Source of the DNA: Gammaproteobacteria bacterium
Lineage (GTDB): Bacteria; Pseudomonadota; Gammaproteobacteria; Arenicellales; Spongiicolonaceae
Assembly: GCA_007570945.1 (NCBI GenBank)
Contig: RKSH01000151.1
Span: 1 to 5,736 of the forward strand
Direction: 5' to 3'
DNA length: 5,736 nt
Shown: piece after piece, positions 1 through 5,736 of the stretch
Numbering within the stretch: position 1 is the stretch's first letter
How the letters are laid out: each line of letters opens with the position of its first letter
Position numbers and translations under genes: made by a program
The notes under the pieces: model-generated
What the model saw: the letters and a program-made list of their open reading frames with translations, nothing else
Databases searched by the model: none
What the model was told of the DNA's origin: nothing

Positions 1-155
1 GCGGCCTGCTGCAGTTCGGCCATGCGCCGGTCGCCGCGCGCGCGGTCCACCAGCACGGCGCGCACCGCATGCGGCGTCCGGCGCAGCGCGGCGGTGACGG
101 CATGGAAACCGCAAACGGCGGCCGGCTTTTGCTTGGCGCGCGGCTTCACCGTCAC
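1..155 (-). CDS. rlmB: 23S rRNA (guanosine-2'-O-)-methyltransferase RlmB, N-terminal part (cut by window edge)
   Basis: Only the first 51 codons are present; the gene runs off the left edge. The visible protein begins near MTVKPRAKQKPAAVCGFHAV and continues with a V-R-A-V-L-V-D stretch and a basic R-x-x-R-M-A-E-L segment. This matches the N-terminal substrate-binding domain of SpoU/TrmH-family methyltransferases, whose usual opening is (I/V)xGxHAVxxAL followed by a beta strand. The SAM-binding knot domain lies outside the window. In the known family, RlmB methylates the 2'-O of G2251 (E. coli numbering) in the 23S rRNA P-loop, in the cytoplasm. The start is taken as GTG at 155-153, which overlaps the TGA stop of the upstream RNase R gene (154-152) as GTGA. 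No Shine-Dalgarno is obvious, so translational coupling is likely. The adjacency to rnr is the typical gammaproteobacterial arrangement and supports RlmB over other TrmH paralogues. Confidence 0.85.
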   Translation of the reverse strand, partial: MTVKPRAKQKPAAVCGFHAVTAALRRTPHAVRAVLVDRARGDRRMAELQQA

Positions 156-2161
156 TTGCGCCGCGGGCGGCGGATTTTGGTTTTGGTTTTTTCGCCGCCG
201 CCGCGCGCCAAAATGAAATCAATCTTCGCCTCGTCAACGGCGACCCGCGCCACTTCCACCTCAAGGCGGTCGCCGAGCCGGAAGCACCGCACGCCGCCGG
301 CGCCGCGCAACTGCAGATGCCGCTCGTCAAAACGGTAACGACCATGGAGCTCGGCAATGTGCAAAAGACCGGAAACCAAAATGTCCTCCAGTTCCACAAA
401 CAAACCGAATTTGGTGACGCCGGTGACGACGCCGAAGAAGCGGCGGCCCACGGCGTTTTCCATGTGGCGCACTTTAAGCCGGCGCGCCACATCGCGCGTC
501 GCCTCATCGGCGCGGCGCTCGGTCATGGAACAATGCTCGGCATCGGCGGCCAGGGCATCAGCGTCCACGGCGGGATTTTTTTCGCGCAGCAGGGATTTAA
601 TTAAACGGTGCACCAGCAAGTCGGGGTAGCGGCGAATGGGCGAGGTGAAGTGGGTGTAGGCGGCGTGGTTAAGCGCGAAGTGGCCCGCATTTTCGCCGCT
701 GTAGCGCGCCTGGGCGAGGGAGCGCAGCATCACCGTCTGCACGCAAAAACGCTGCTGCGCGCTGAGTTGCGGGCCGCTGAGCATGGCGGAAAAATCGCCG
801 GCCGCCGGCGTCGCACCGCCGCCCAGGGTGAGGCCGAGGCCGGCAAGAAAGCGGCGCAACTCGTCCAACTTGTCCGCCGCCGGCGCGTCGTGCACACGGT
901 ACACCGCGCCCGCCGCGCGCTTGCTAAGAAACGCGGCGGCGCAGCAGTTGGCGGCGAGCATGCACTCCTCTATCAGGCGGTGGGCGGCGTTGCGCTTGGC
1001 GGCGCGCACCGCGCTCACCATGCCGGCATCATCAAACTCAAATTCGGCCTCGGGAATGTCCAGGTCCAGCGCGCCGCGCCGGCCCCGCGCCGCGCTCAGC
1101 GATTGAAAAACCGCGTTCAATTCAGCCAAGGGACGTTTTAATCCCGGCGGCGGACCGCGGCCGCCGGCAAGGTGGGAAAAAACCTGTTCGTAAGTCAACC
1201 GGGCGCGGGAGCGAATCAGCGCCGGGTAAAAATCAAAACCGCGCACATCGCCGCGGCGCGCCACCCGCATGTCGCACACCAGCGCCAGCCGGTCTTCGCC
1301 GGGGCGCAGTGAGCACAAATCATTGCTCAGTGCCTCCGGCAGCATGGGAACCACGCGGCGCGGAAAGTAAACCGAGTTGCCGCGGTTGCGCGCTTCCGCA
1401 TCCAGCGCGCCGCCGGCCGCGACAAAAGCCGACACATCGGCAATGGCCACCAGCAGGCGGTGCTCGCCGCCGGTGCCGCGCGCGCAAACGGCGTCGTCAA
1501 AATCGCGCGCGTGTTCACCGTCAATGGTGACGAAGGGAAGTTTGCGCAAATCCTTGCGCCCGGCCTCACCCGCGGCGGCGCGCGCAACGGATTCCATTCC
1601 GCGCAACTCTTTTTTAATTGCGCCGGGCCAGGCGGTCGGGATATCGGATTCAACCACCGCGGCCTCACTCAGCACTTCCACCGCTTCCTTGCCGCCGAGA
1701 ATGCGCAGCACGCGGCATTCGGCTTTGCTGCATCGGTCGGGGTAGCGGGTGAGTTCGCACACCACCCAGTCGCCGGCGGCGGCCTTGCCGGCGGCGCGGC
1801 CCGGCAACAGGATGCCGCCGCTGCGCGGGTCGCGCGGCGCGACAAAGTTGCGGCGGCCCTCGCGAAACACCCGCCCGACCACCGACTTGCATGCGCGGCG
1901 GATGACTTCCAGCACCCGCCCCTCGGTGCGGCCGCCGGGCATGGCGCGCGCCGCCACCCTGACCTCGTCGCCGTTCATCAGCCCGCGCATCTGTGCGCGC
2001 GGCAGGTATACATCCTCGGCCAGGCTTGCCGTGGTGACAAAACCGTAGCCGCGCCGGTTGGCCACCACCCGCCCCTCCACCACCGGCGGCCGGCCGGCCG
2101 CGGCGGGATGTTTAACGGCGCTGTTTGGAATCGCTTTCACATTGACAACCAACCACGCCAA
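152..2161 (-). CDS. rnr: Ribonuclease R (RNase II/RNB family 3'-5' exoribonuclease), short form lacking the N-terminal winged helix
   Basis: This is a 669-residue processive, hydrolytic 3'-5' exoribonuclease of the RNB family, acting in the cytoplasm on structured RNA, rRNA and mRNA decay intermediates. Domains in order: a first cold-shock OB fold at about residues 26-88 (GRVVANRRGYGFV), a second at about 93-155, the RNB catalytic domain at about 204-525, an S1 domain at about 570-652, and a short basic tail (KTKTKIRRPRRK). The catalytic motif TIDGEHARDFDDAV has D214, D220, D222 and D223, matching the four metal-binding aspartates of E. coli RNase R (D272, D278, D280, D281). The second hallmark, YTHFTSPIRRYPDLLVHR, is at 502-519. 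E. coli RNase R has 813 residues; this one lacks the N-terminal HTH region and most of the Lys-rich C-terminal tail. The start is TTG at 2161-2159, chosen because GGGGGA lies 8 nt upstream; GTG at 2140 (codon 8) is the alternative. The short form overlaps RNase II in length (about 644), but the rlmB partner favours RNase R. Confidence 0.93.
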   Translation of the reverse strand: MAWLVVNVKAIPNSAVKHPAAAGRPPVVEGRVVANRRGYGFVTTASLAEDVYLPRAQMRGLMNGDEVRVAARAMPGGRTEGRVLEVIRRACKSVVGRVFREGRRNFVAPRDPRSGGILLPGRAAGKAAAGDWVVCELTRYPDRCSKAECRVLRILGGKEAVEVLSEAAVVESDIPTAWPGAIKKELRGMESVARAAAGEAGRKDLRKLPFVTIDGEHARDFDDAVCARGTGGEHRLLVAIADVSAFVAAGGALDAEARNRGNSVYFPRRVVPMLPEALSNDLCSLRPGEDRLALVCDMRVARRGDVRGFDFYPALIRSRARLTYEQVFSHLAGGRGPPPGLKRPLAELNAVFQSLSAARGRRGALDLDIPEAEFEFDDAGMVSAVRAAKRNAAHRLIEECMLAANCCAAAFLSKRAAGAVYRVHDAPAADKLDELRRFLAGLGLTLGGGATPAAGDFSAMLSGPQLSAQQRFCVQTVMLRSLAQARYSGENAGHFALNHAAYTHFTSPIRRYPDLLVHRLIKSLLREKNPAVDADALAADAEHCSMTERRADEATRDVARRLKVRHMENAVGRRFFGVVTGVTKFGLFVELEDILVSGLLHIAELHGRYRFDERHLQLRGAGGVRCFRLGDRLEVEVARVAVDEAKIDFILARGGGEKTKTKIRRPRRK

Positions 2162-2170
2162 AAGTAAAAT
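2142..2170 (+). promoter_or_regulatory. Sigma70-type promoter of tRNA-Leu, with GC-rich discriminator
   Basis: A perfect -35 TTGACA (2142-2147) is followed by a 17-bp spacer and a -10 TAAAAT (2165-2170, 5 of 6 consensus). The next seven bases, CCCCCGC, form a GC-rich discriminator, the known hallmark of stringently controlled stable-RNA promoters. Transcription would start near G2176 or A2178, leaving a leader of only about 2-4 nt before the mature 5' end at 2180. The promoter lies inside the first codons of the divergent rnr gene. Growth-rate or ppGpp control is inferred from the discriminator and not shown directly. Confidence 0.8.
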
Positions 2171-2175
2171 CCCCC
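2170..2175 (-). promoter_or_regulatory. Ribosome binding site of rnr that supports the TTG start
   Basis: On the minus strand GGGGGA (2175-2170) sits 8 nt before the TTG at 2161. It is the only purine-rich Shine-Dalgarno-like run near the possible starts; the GTG at 2140 has none. The same bases form the GC-rich discriminator and the last base of the -10 of the divergent tRNA promoter. Confidence 0.5.
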
Positions 2176-2179
2176 GCAG

Positions 2180-2266
2180 GCCGAGGTGGCGGAACTGGTA
2201 GACGCGCTAGCTTCAGGTGCTAGTGGGGGCAACCCCGTGGAGGTTCAAGTCCTCTCCTCGGTACCA
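2180..2266 (+). tRNA. tRNA-Leu, anticodon CAG (reads CUG), CCA encoded
   Basis: The 87-nt gene folds as a class II tRNA. The acceptor GCCGAGG (2180-2186) pairs with CCTCGGT (2256-2262) with one G:T pair at the end. The D arm has stem GCG/CGC (2189-2191 and 2203-2205) and a GGTAG loop. The anticodon stem CTAGC/GCTAG (2207-2211 and 2219-2223) encloses the loop TTCAGGT with anticodon CAG at 2214-2216. The long variable arm is GGGG-GCAA-CCCC (2225-2236), capped by a GNRA-type tetraloop. The T arm is GGAGG/CCTCT around TTCAAGT (2239-2255). Discriminator base A73 is at 2263 and CCA at 2264-2266. Leucine identity follows from the CAG anticodon, A73 and the long variable arm. The sequence closely resembles E. 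coli leucine tRNAs. It is divergent from rnr and convergent with the R-M gene, whose stop codon begins 7 bp away. No intrinsic terminator follows. Confidence 0.97.
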
Positions 2267-2273
2267 CATTTTC

Positions 2274-5200
2274 TCACCCGCCCCAGCCGCCGTGCTTGGC
2301 GACGGCCTGGTCGATTCTTTGCATGGCGCGAATGGTTTCCGCAAGCGCCGCGCAGATGTCCATGTAATGCAGGATGTCCTCGTATTTCAGTTCCCTTCCT
2401 TTGCGGTCCTGCAGCCACTTTTGGGCCGGGCGGTAGCCGCCGATGTCGTGATTCCAAATCCGCTCCGCGACCGGCGAATAACATTGCCGGTCGTTGATGT
2501 GGACTTCGTTGCCGGCATGGCGGACTTTTTCCACCACGCAGTCGCCTTTGCCGGTAAACCGGGGCTTGTCCGCGCGCGCGCCGGTGTCCCGCATGAGGTG
2601 GTGGCGGGCCAAAGTTTCACCCTCGGCGGCCAGTCGGCGAAACAGCGCGGCGTTGCCCGGCAGGGGAATGCGGGGAAAATCCGTTTTCAGAAAATCACGG
2701 TAACGGCGGCGGTATTCGGGGCTGTGGAGAACGGCGTAAATGTAGTGGAACACCTCCTCAGGCCGCGGTTTTGCGCCAAGGGATTTCTCCACCGCGGCCA
2801 TAAACTTCGGCGCGAGGTTGAGTTTGCGGCCGTTGTCCAGACTGCCGTTGGGGCTGCCGTTTTCCGGGTCAAGGTAAAGCGGGCACAGGTAATTTCCGCC
2901 GCGCCTGAATAGGTTGATGTCGGTGGGCGAATCGGTGATGTGAACAAGATTCCACTCTTCCGAGCCAACCACACGACCGGCGCGGCCAATGCAAAGCCCG
3001 ACGTTTTTCCCGGCCAGCATGTGGCCCATGACTTTCTTCACTGTCCTCCAAACAAGAGCGTCATGATAAAAAATCAGCCGCCGGTCAAAAGGCCGGTAAA
3101 GAACAGGATTGACAAAGTCACGCAGACGCGCCTCCTCTTGAAGACTTTGCCGGGCTTTTGCAATGTCCCATCCTTTCTTCATTGGAATTTGGAGGCTGTC
3201 ACACAAATCCCGGTGCGACTCTTTGGAGTCGCGAAACTTGGAGACTCGGCCAAGCAAGGGGGTCTGATTAAAGTCAACCACCATGCGGTCACGGGCGGTG
3301 GTTATGCCCACTCCGCCGTGGGGGAAAATTTCCGTCACTTTCCAGCCGCTTTCATATTCCTCCGCAAACGAGGCATCGCGGGAGACAAAAAGATAATCGG
3401 GCGCATTGGGCGCGAGCTCCGACCACGCCGTGCTGTCCACATCGCCGTCCTCCAGCAGGCCGAATTTCTCCTTGCGCCGCCCCCACAGGTCGGCGTGAAA
3501 AACCCGCGCCGGCCTGGCGCTGTCCCGGTCACGGCGCTTGACAAACAGCCCGATGGCGACGCCCTGCTGAATGTCAAACACGTTTTCATCCTTGCCGCCG
3601 TCCGGGGCGCGCTCTTTTTTTCTGCTGTTGCCGTGCAGGTCCAAAATGTAAATTTCGTCGAAATCATCCAGCAAACCCCGCCGCATGCCGCGAAAAGTCG
3701 GGTTGTCAATCCAGGCGTGGTTGGTGATGAAACCGAGGATGCCCCCGCCGGTCTGCGCAATGCGCCAGTGGGCGAAGCGCATAAACCGCACATAATCGTC
3801 GTTCAGCCACTTCGGGTTGCGCTCACCGAGGGGCGCGCCGTCCACGGAAAAATAATCGGCCGCCGCGCGCCCGTCGTCGCTGCCGTGGAGCAGTTTTTTA
3901 ATCCACTCCCCCTTGTTCGCGGTATGCCCGGAATAGGGGGGGTTGCCGAGCACCACCATCACCGGTTTTTTCTGTTTGACGGCGTGCGCCTCATTGGCCT
4001 CGCGCACAATTTCGCGGGCAAACACCGGCCCGGCCACCGTCTCCTCAGATTTCTCCAGAGTGTTGGTGAGGTAAACATTCAAGAGGCGGTCCTTGACCGC
4101 GGCGGCCGCGTCAACGCCGGTTTCAGCCAGTTTCATTTCCATTTTCAGATAGCAGATGGCGTACGGCGCCATTAGAAACTCAAAGCCAAACAGGCGCGGC
4201 AACAGGTGCTCGCGCACATAATTCGACCAGCCATTCCCCACTCCCTTGCCGCGCACGGTGCGGCAAATGCGGTCAATCACCCCGCACAAAAAAGTGCCGG
4301 TGCCGGCGGCCGGGTCCAGAATAAGAACCCGGTGCATCTTTTCCGCCGCGGCCCCGGGCCCGGGGCGGAAGTCAAATTTGCCGGCGTCGGCCAGGCCGTC
4401 GGCAAGATTAAATTTCTTGCGCAACAGAGAATCAATGCTGCGGACCATCCACGAAACCACCGGCGCCGGGGTGTAATACACGCCGCGCATCTCGCGCAAT
4501 TTCGGGTCGTACGCCTTGAGAAAGTTTTCGTAAAAATGAATTACCGGGTCATGTTCCCGGTCGCCGCCGCCGAAATCCTCCAGCACCGAGCGCATATCGG
4601 CGCGGCCCAGCAACTCGGCAAGGTTGTCGGCAATCCACGAGATGCGCTCATCCATTTTGGGCCCGGGGATGCGCACAAAAACCTCGTGCAGAAAATGGCT
4701 GGTTTCAATGAAGACCGCGTCCTTGCGGGTGAAGCGGCCGGACCCGGACCGGTGGCGGCAGCGGGCGGCGAACAAGCCATATGCGGCGGTTTGCGCCTGC
4801 ATGTCGGCAAACTGCTCCACCGACAACCGCGGAATCAACGCCTTGCGGTAATCGGCCAGCAGTCCGCCCAGGTTGCCGTGCTGTTGTTCACCGCCCCGCA
4901 ATATGCGCGTGATGCCGTCATACAAAAGCCGCGCCTGGGCCGCCATGCGCCCGGCAAGTTCGGTGGCGGTGGCGACGGTGAGGGCCTCGGCGGCGAAAAA
5001 TTCGCCGAGTAATTTTTCAAGTTCCGCGGCGCCGTTTTTCTCCTCGCGCAATGCCCCACCGGCGGCGCGGCGCGCAAGATGCGCCTCCAAACGCAGGATG
5101 CCATCGTGATACCAGCGGAAAGAAAGATAATCGGTGAGCAGCAGATTCGGCAGCGCATCAAGATAACGGCGCAACTGTTCACTCTTCGCCGCCCGGCCCA

Positions 5201-5435
5201 GATTGGCGCCGATGTCCTTGCACTCCACATGGCCGATGGGGGCGCCGTTTCCCAGCACAATAAAATCCGGCGCGCCGCACTCGGTCCGCCCGGGCTCGTG
5301 GACCGCGGTGACGGCACCGCCGGCGGCCTGCTCCAGAAACTCCTGCAAGGCGGGACGGTAAGTTAACTCGGTGGCGGCGCCGCTTGCATGTGCGGCGGCG
5401 ATTTTTTTCAGGTAGGCTGCTACGGCGGAAGACAT
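2274..5435 (-). CDS. Single-chain type IIG / helicase-less type ISP-like restriction-modification enzyme (N6-adenine methyltransferase-endonuclease)
   Basis: The protein has 1053 residues if started at ATG 5435. It is predicted to methylate adenine N6 in a specific DNA site and to cut unmodified DNA, as stand-alone phage defence. Near the N-terminus a PD-(D/E)XK nuclease core is visible: E52, D57 (GAPDF) and E71-C-K73 (GHVECK). A helical linker follows (about 150-310). The methyltransferase shows motif X (GVYYTP, 318-323), motif I (DPAAGTGTFL, 374-383), a motif II region (FGFEF, 416-420) and catalytic motif IV NPPY (498-501). The C-terminal specificity part carries NPVLYRPFDR (776-785), DSPTDINLF (835-843), HSPEYR (904-909), FPRIPL (920-925) and IGGYRPAQKWLQDRKGR (998-1014), typical of type ISP/LlaBIII-like C-terminal regions. 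No Walker A or DEAD-box helicase lies between nuclease and methyltransferase. A TTG at 5480 would add 15 residues and overlap the upstream stop; ATG is preferred because MSSAVAAYLKKIAAAHASG resembles the usual start of this family. No Shine-Dalgarno precedes the ATG. No separate specificity, methylase or regulator gene accompanies it. The recognition site cannot be predicted. Confidence 0.88.
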   Translation of the reverse strand: MSSAVAAYLKKIAAAHASGAATELTYRPALQEFLEQAAGGAVTAVHEPGRTECGAPDFIVLGNGAPIGHVECKDIGANLGRAAKSEQLRRYLDALPNLLLTDYLSFRWYHDGILRLEAHLARRAAGGALREEKNGAAELEKLLGEFFAAEALTVATATELAGRMAAQARLLYDGITRILRGGEQQHGNLGGLLADYRKALIPRLSVEQFADMQAQTAAYGLFAARCRHRSGSGRFTRKDAVFIETSHFLHEVFVRIPGPKMDERISWIADNLAELLGRADMRSVLEDFGGGDREHDPVIHFYENFLKAYDPKLREMRGVYYTPAPVVSWMVRSIDSLLRKKFNLADGLADAGKFDFRPGPGAAAEKMHRVLILDPAAGTGTFLCGVIDRICRTVRGKGVGNGWSNYVREHLLPRLFGFEFLMAPYAICYLKMEMKLAETGVDAAAAVKDRLLNVYLTNTLEKSEETVAGPVFAREIVREANEAHAVKQKKPVMVVLGNPPYSGHTANKGEWIKKLLHGSDDGRAAADYFSVDGAPLGERNPKWLNDDYVRFMRFAHWRIAQTGGGILGFITNHAWIDNPTFRGMRRGLLDDFDEIYILDLHGNSRKKERAPDGGKDENVFDIQQGVAIGLFVKRRDRDSARPARVFHADLWGRRKEKFGLLEDGDVDSTAWSELAPNAPDYLFVSRDASFAEEYESGWKVTEIFPHGGVGITTARDRMVVDFNQTPLLGRVSKFRDSKESHRDLCDSLQIPMKKGWDIAKARQSLQEEARLRDFVNPVLYRPFDRRLIFYHDALVWRTVKKVMGHMLAGKNVGLCIGRAGRVVGSEEWNLVHITDSPTDINLFRRGGNYLCPLYLDPENGSPNGSLDNGRKLNLAPKFMAAVEKSLGAKPRPEEVFHYIYAVLHSPEYRRRYRDFLKTDFPRIPLPGNAALFRRLAAEGETLARHHLMRDTGARADKPRFTGKGDCVVEKVRHAGNEVHINDRQCYSPVAERIWNHDIGGYRPAQKWLQDRKGRELKYEDILHYMDICAALAETIRAMQRIDQAVAKHGGWGG

Positions 5436-5449
5436 GGGCGGGTGGCGGT

Positions 5450-5480
5450 ATTGTAGCGCAACGGCGCGGCCGTCACCCAA
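5450..5480 (-). promoter_or_regulatory. Weak candidate promoter for the R-M gene
   Basis: On the minus strand a -10-like TACAAT (5455-5450, 5 of 6 consensus) lies 14 nt before the ATG at 5435. The only -35-like hexamer, TTGGGT (5480-5475), matches just three positions and is 19 bp away. A start near 5443 would give a leader of about 8 nt, too short for a Shine-Dalgarno, so the mRNA would be nearly leaderless. Read-through from the upstream hydratase gene is an equally plausible source of transcription. Confidence 0.25.
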
Positions 5481-5736
5481 GCCCCAGCCCCATCTCCATC
5501 ACCACCCCGCCGTCCTCACCCACCGCCCACAGTTCCCCCCGGCCATTCGCGACACGGCCGGCGGTTTCCAGCGGCGCGCCGTCAAAGGCCGGCCGCAGGG
5601 CGCGGTAGGTGCAGTGGCGGACGGTTCGCCGCGGCGCATGGCGGGTGAAGTCGTGCATCAGCAACGTGGCGAGCAGCGGGCCATGGACGACCAGGCCGGG
5701 GTGGCCCTCGGCCGCGCAGTAGTCGCGGTCGTAGTG
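5473..5736 (-). CDS. MaoC/HTD2-like enoyl-CoA hydratase (mesaconyl-C4-CoA / 3-methylfumaryl-CoA hydratase type), C-terminal part (cut by window edge)
   Basis: The last 87 codons of a gene entering from the right edge are present; the reading frame is open to the edge and ends at TGA 5475-5473. The visible protein begins HYDRDYCAAEGHPGLVVHGP and continues L-L-A-T-L-L-M, then a C-T-Y-R-A-L-R-P-A-F-D strand-turn and a final E-L-W-A-V stretch. This is the second hot-dog half of the FAS1-like/HTD2 dehydratase group, whose members carry HRIHYDxxY then EGYPGLVVHGPL. Known members hydrate or dehydrate CoA thioesters, including mesaconyl-C4-CoA (3-methylfumaryl-CoA) hydratases; full length is usually about 280 residues, so roughly a third is seen. 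The upstream half, which holds most catalytic residues, is outside the window, so the exact substrate is uncertain. The R-M gene follows on the same strand 37 nt downstream, possibly co-transcribed, but with no evident functional link. Confidence 0.75.
   Translation of the reverse strand, partial: HYDRDYCAAEGHPGLVVHGPLLATLLMHDFTRHAPRRTVRHCTYRALRPAFDGAPLETAGRVANGRGELWAVGEDGGVVMEMGLGLG

Noticed and set aside
2086..2101. Palindrome GCGGCCGGCCGGCCGC near the rnr 5' end
   Set aside because: It is a simple run of GGCC units within Ala/Gly/Arg/Pro codons; low complexity in a GC-rich gene explains it without a regulatory role.
1460..2167. Plus-strand open frame of 235 codons opposite the 5' half of rnr
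   Set aside because: The antisense strand of the conserved RNB and cold-shock regions is simply free of stops. The translation is Ala/Gly/His-rich with no family resemblance.
2162..2276. Minus-strand promoter for rnr within the tRNA region
   Set aside because: Partial -35-like hexamers (TTGAAC, TTGCCC) occur in the tRNA antisense strand, but none has a fitting -10 at 16-18 bp, and these bases are fixed by tRNA structure.
2267..2300. Intrinsic terminator after the tRNA
   Set aside because: The sequence after CCA has a short T run (CATTTTCTC) but no preceding GC hairpin apart from the tRNA itself, so it was not called.
2186..2912. Plus-strand open frames beginning inside the tRNA gene (2186 and 2217)
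   Set aside because: Their first codons are tRNA sequence and the remainder is antisense to the conserved C-terminus of the R-M protein.
2940..4175. Long plus-strand open frame of 411 codons opposite the R-M gene
   Set aside because: It lies wholly antisense to conserved methyltransferase and specificity motifs. Its translation has no recognisable domain, and such stop-free antisense frames are expected in GC-rich genes.
4206..5012. Plus-strand open frame of 268 codons opposite the R-M N-terminal half
   Set aside because: It is a shadow of the nuclease and linker coding region, with no plausible start signal and no recognisable motifs.
5441..5448. GGTGGCGG shared with the tRNA-Leu 5' part (2185-2192), considered as an attachment-site duplication flanking the R-M gene
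   Set aside because: Only 8 bases match exactly, in GC-rich DNA. It matches the 5' half of the tRNA instead of the 3' end normally duplicated by integration, and no integrase is present.

Overview
The window is a GC-rich bacterial chromosome segment with five loci and almost no unassigned DNA. From right to left, four protein genes run on the minus strand: the 3' end of a MaoC/HTD2-type enoyl-CoA hydratase gene (5473-5736), a large single-chain restriction-modification gene (2274-5435), a ribonuclease R gene (152-2161), and the 5' end of an rlmB-type 23S rRNA methyltransferase gene (1-155). A tRNA-Leu(CAG) gene (2180-2266) lies on the plus strand between the R-M gene and rnr.

The organism is probably a high-GC proteobacterium. 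A gammaproteobacterium, or less likely a betaproteobacterium, fits best. The reasons are the rnr-rlmB pair, translationally coupled as in the well-known rnr-rlmB neighbourhood of that group, the CCA end encoded in the tRNA gene, and a textbook sigma70-type promoter in front of the tRNA. The genus cannot be told from this window.

rnr and rlmB form an RNA-metabolism pair: a processive 3'-5' exoribonuclease, and the 2'-O-methyltransferase for the ribosomal peptidyl-transferase region. The tRNA-Leu gene is divergent from rnr, and its promoter lies inside the first codons and ribosome binding site of rnr. The R-M gene converges on the tRNA, with only 7 bp between the tRNA CCA end and the R-M stop codon. 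The R-M gene is therefore a one-gene defence insertion wedged between a CoA-thioester metabolism gene and a tRNA/RNA-processing block. It carries a PD-(D/E)XK nuclease, an N6-adenine methyltransferase and a type ISP-like specificity region in one chain, without the helicase of true type ISP enzymes.

No multigene novel system is visible. The points most worth a second look are the compact tRNA promoter/rnr start overlap, the helicase-less ISP-like enzyme with a lower-GC specificity segment, the missing N-terminal domain of RNase R, and the antisense arrangement around the tRNA. No integrase, insertion sequence, CRISPR array or convincing intrinsic terminator was found. No stretch of 300 bases lacks a gene.
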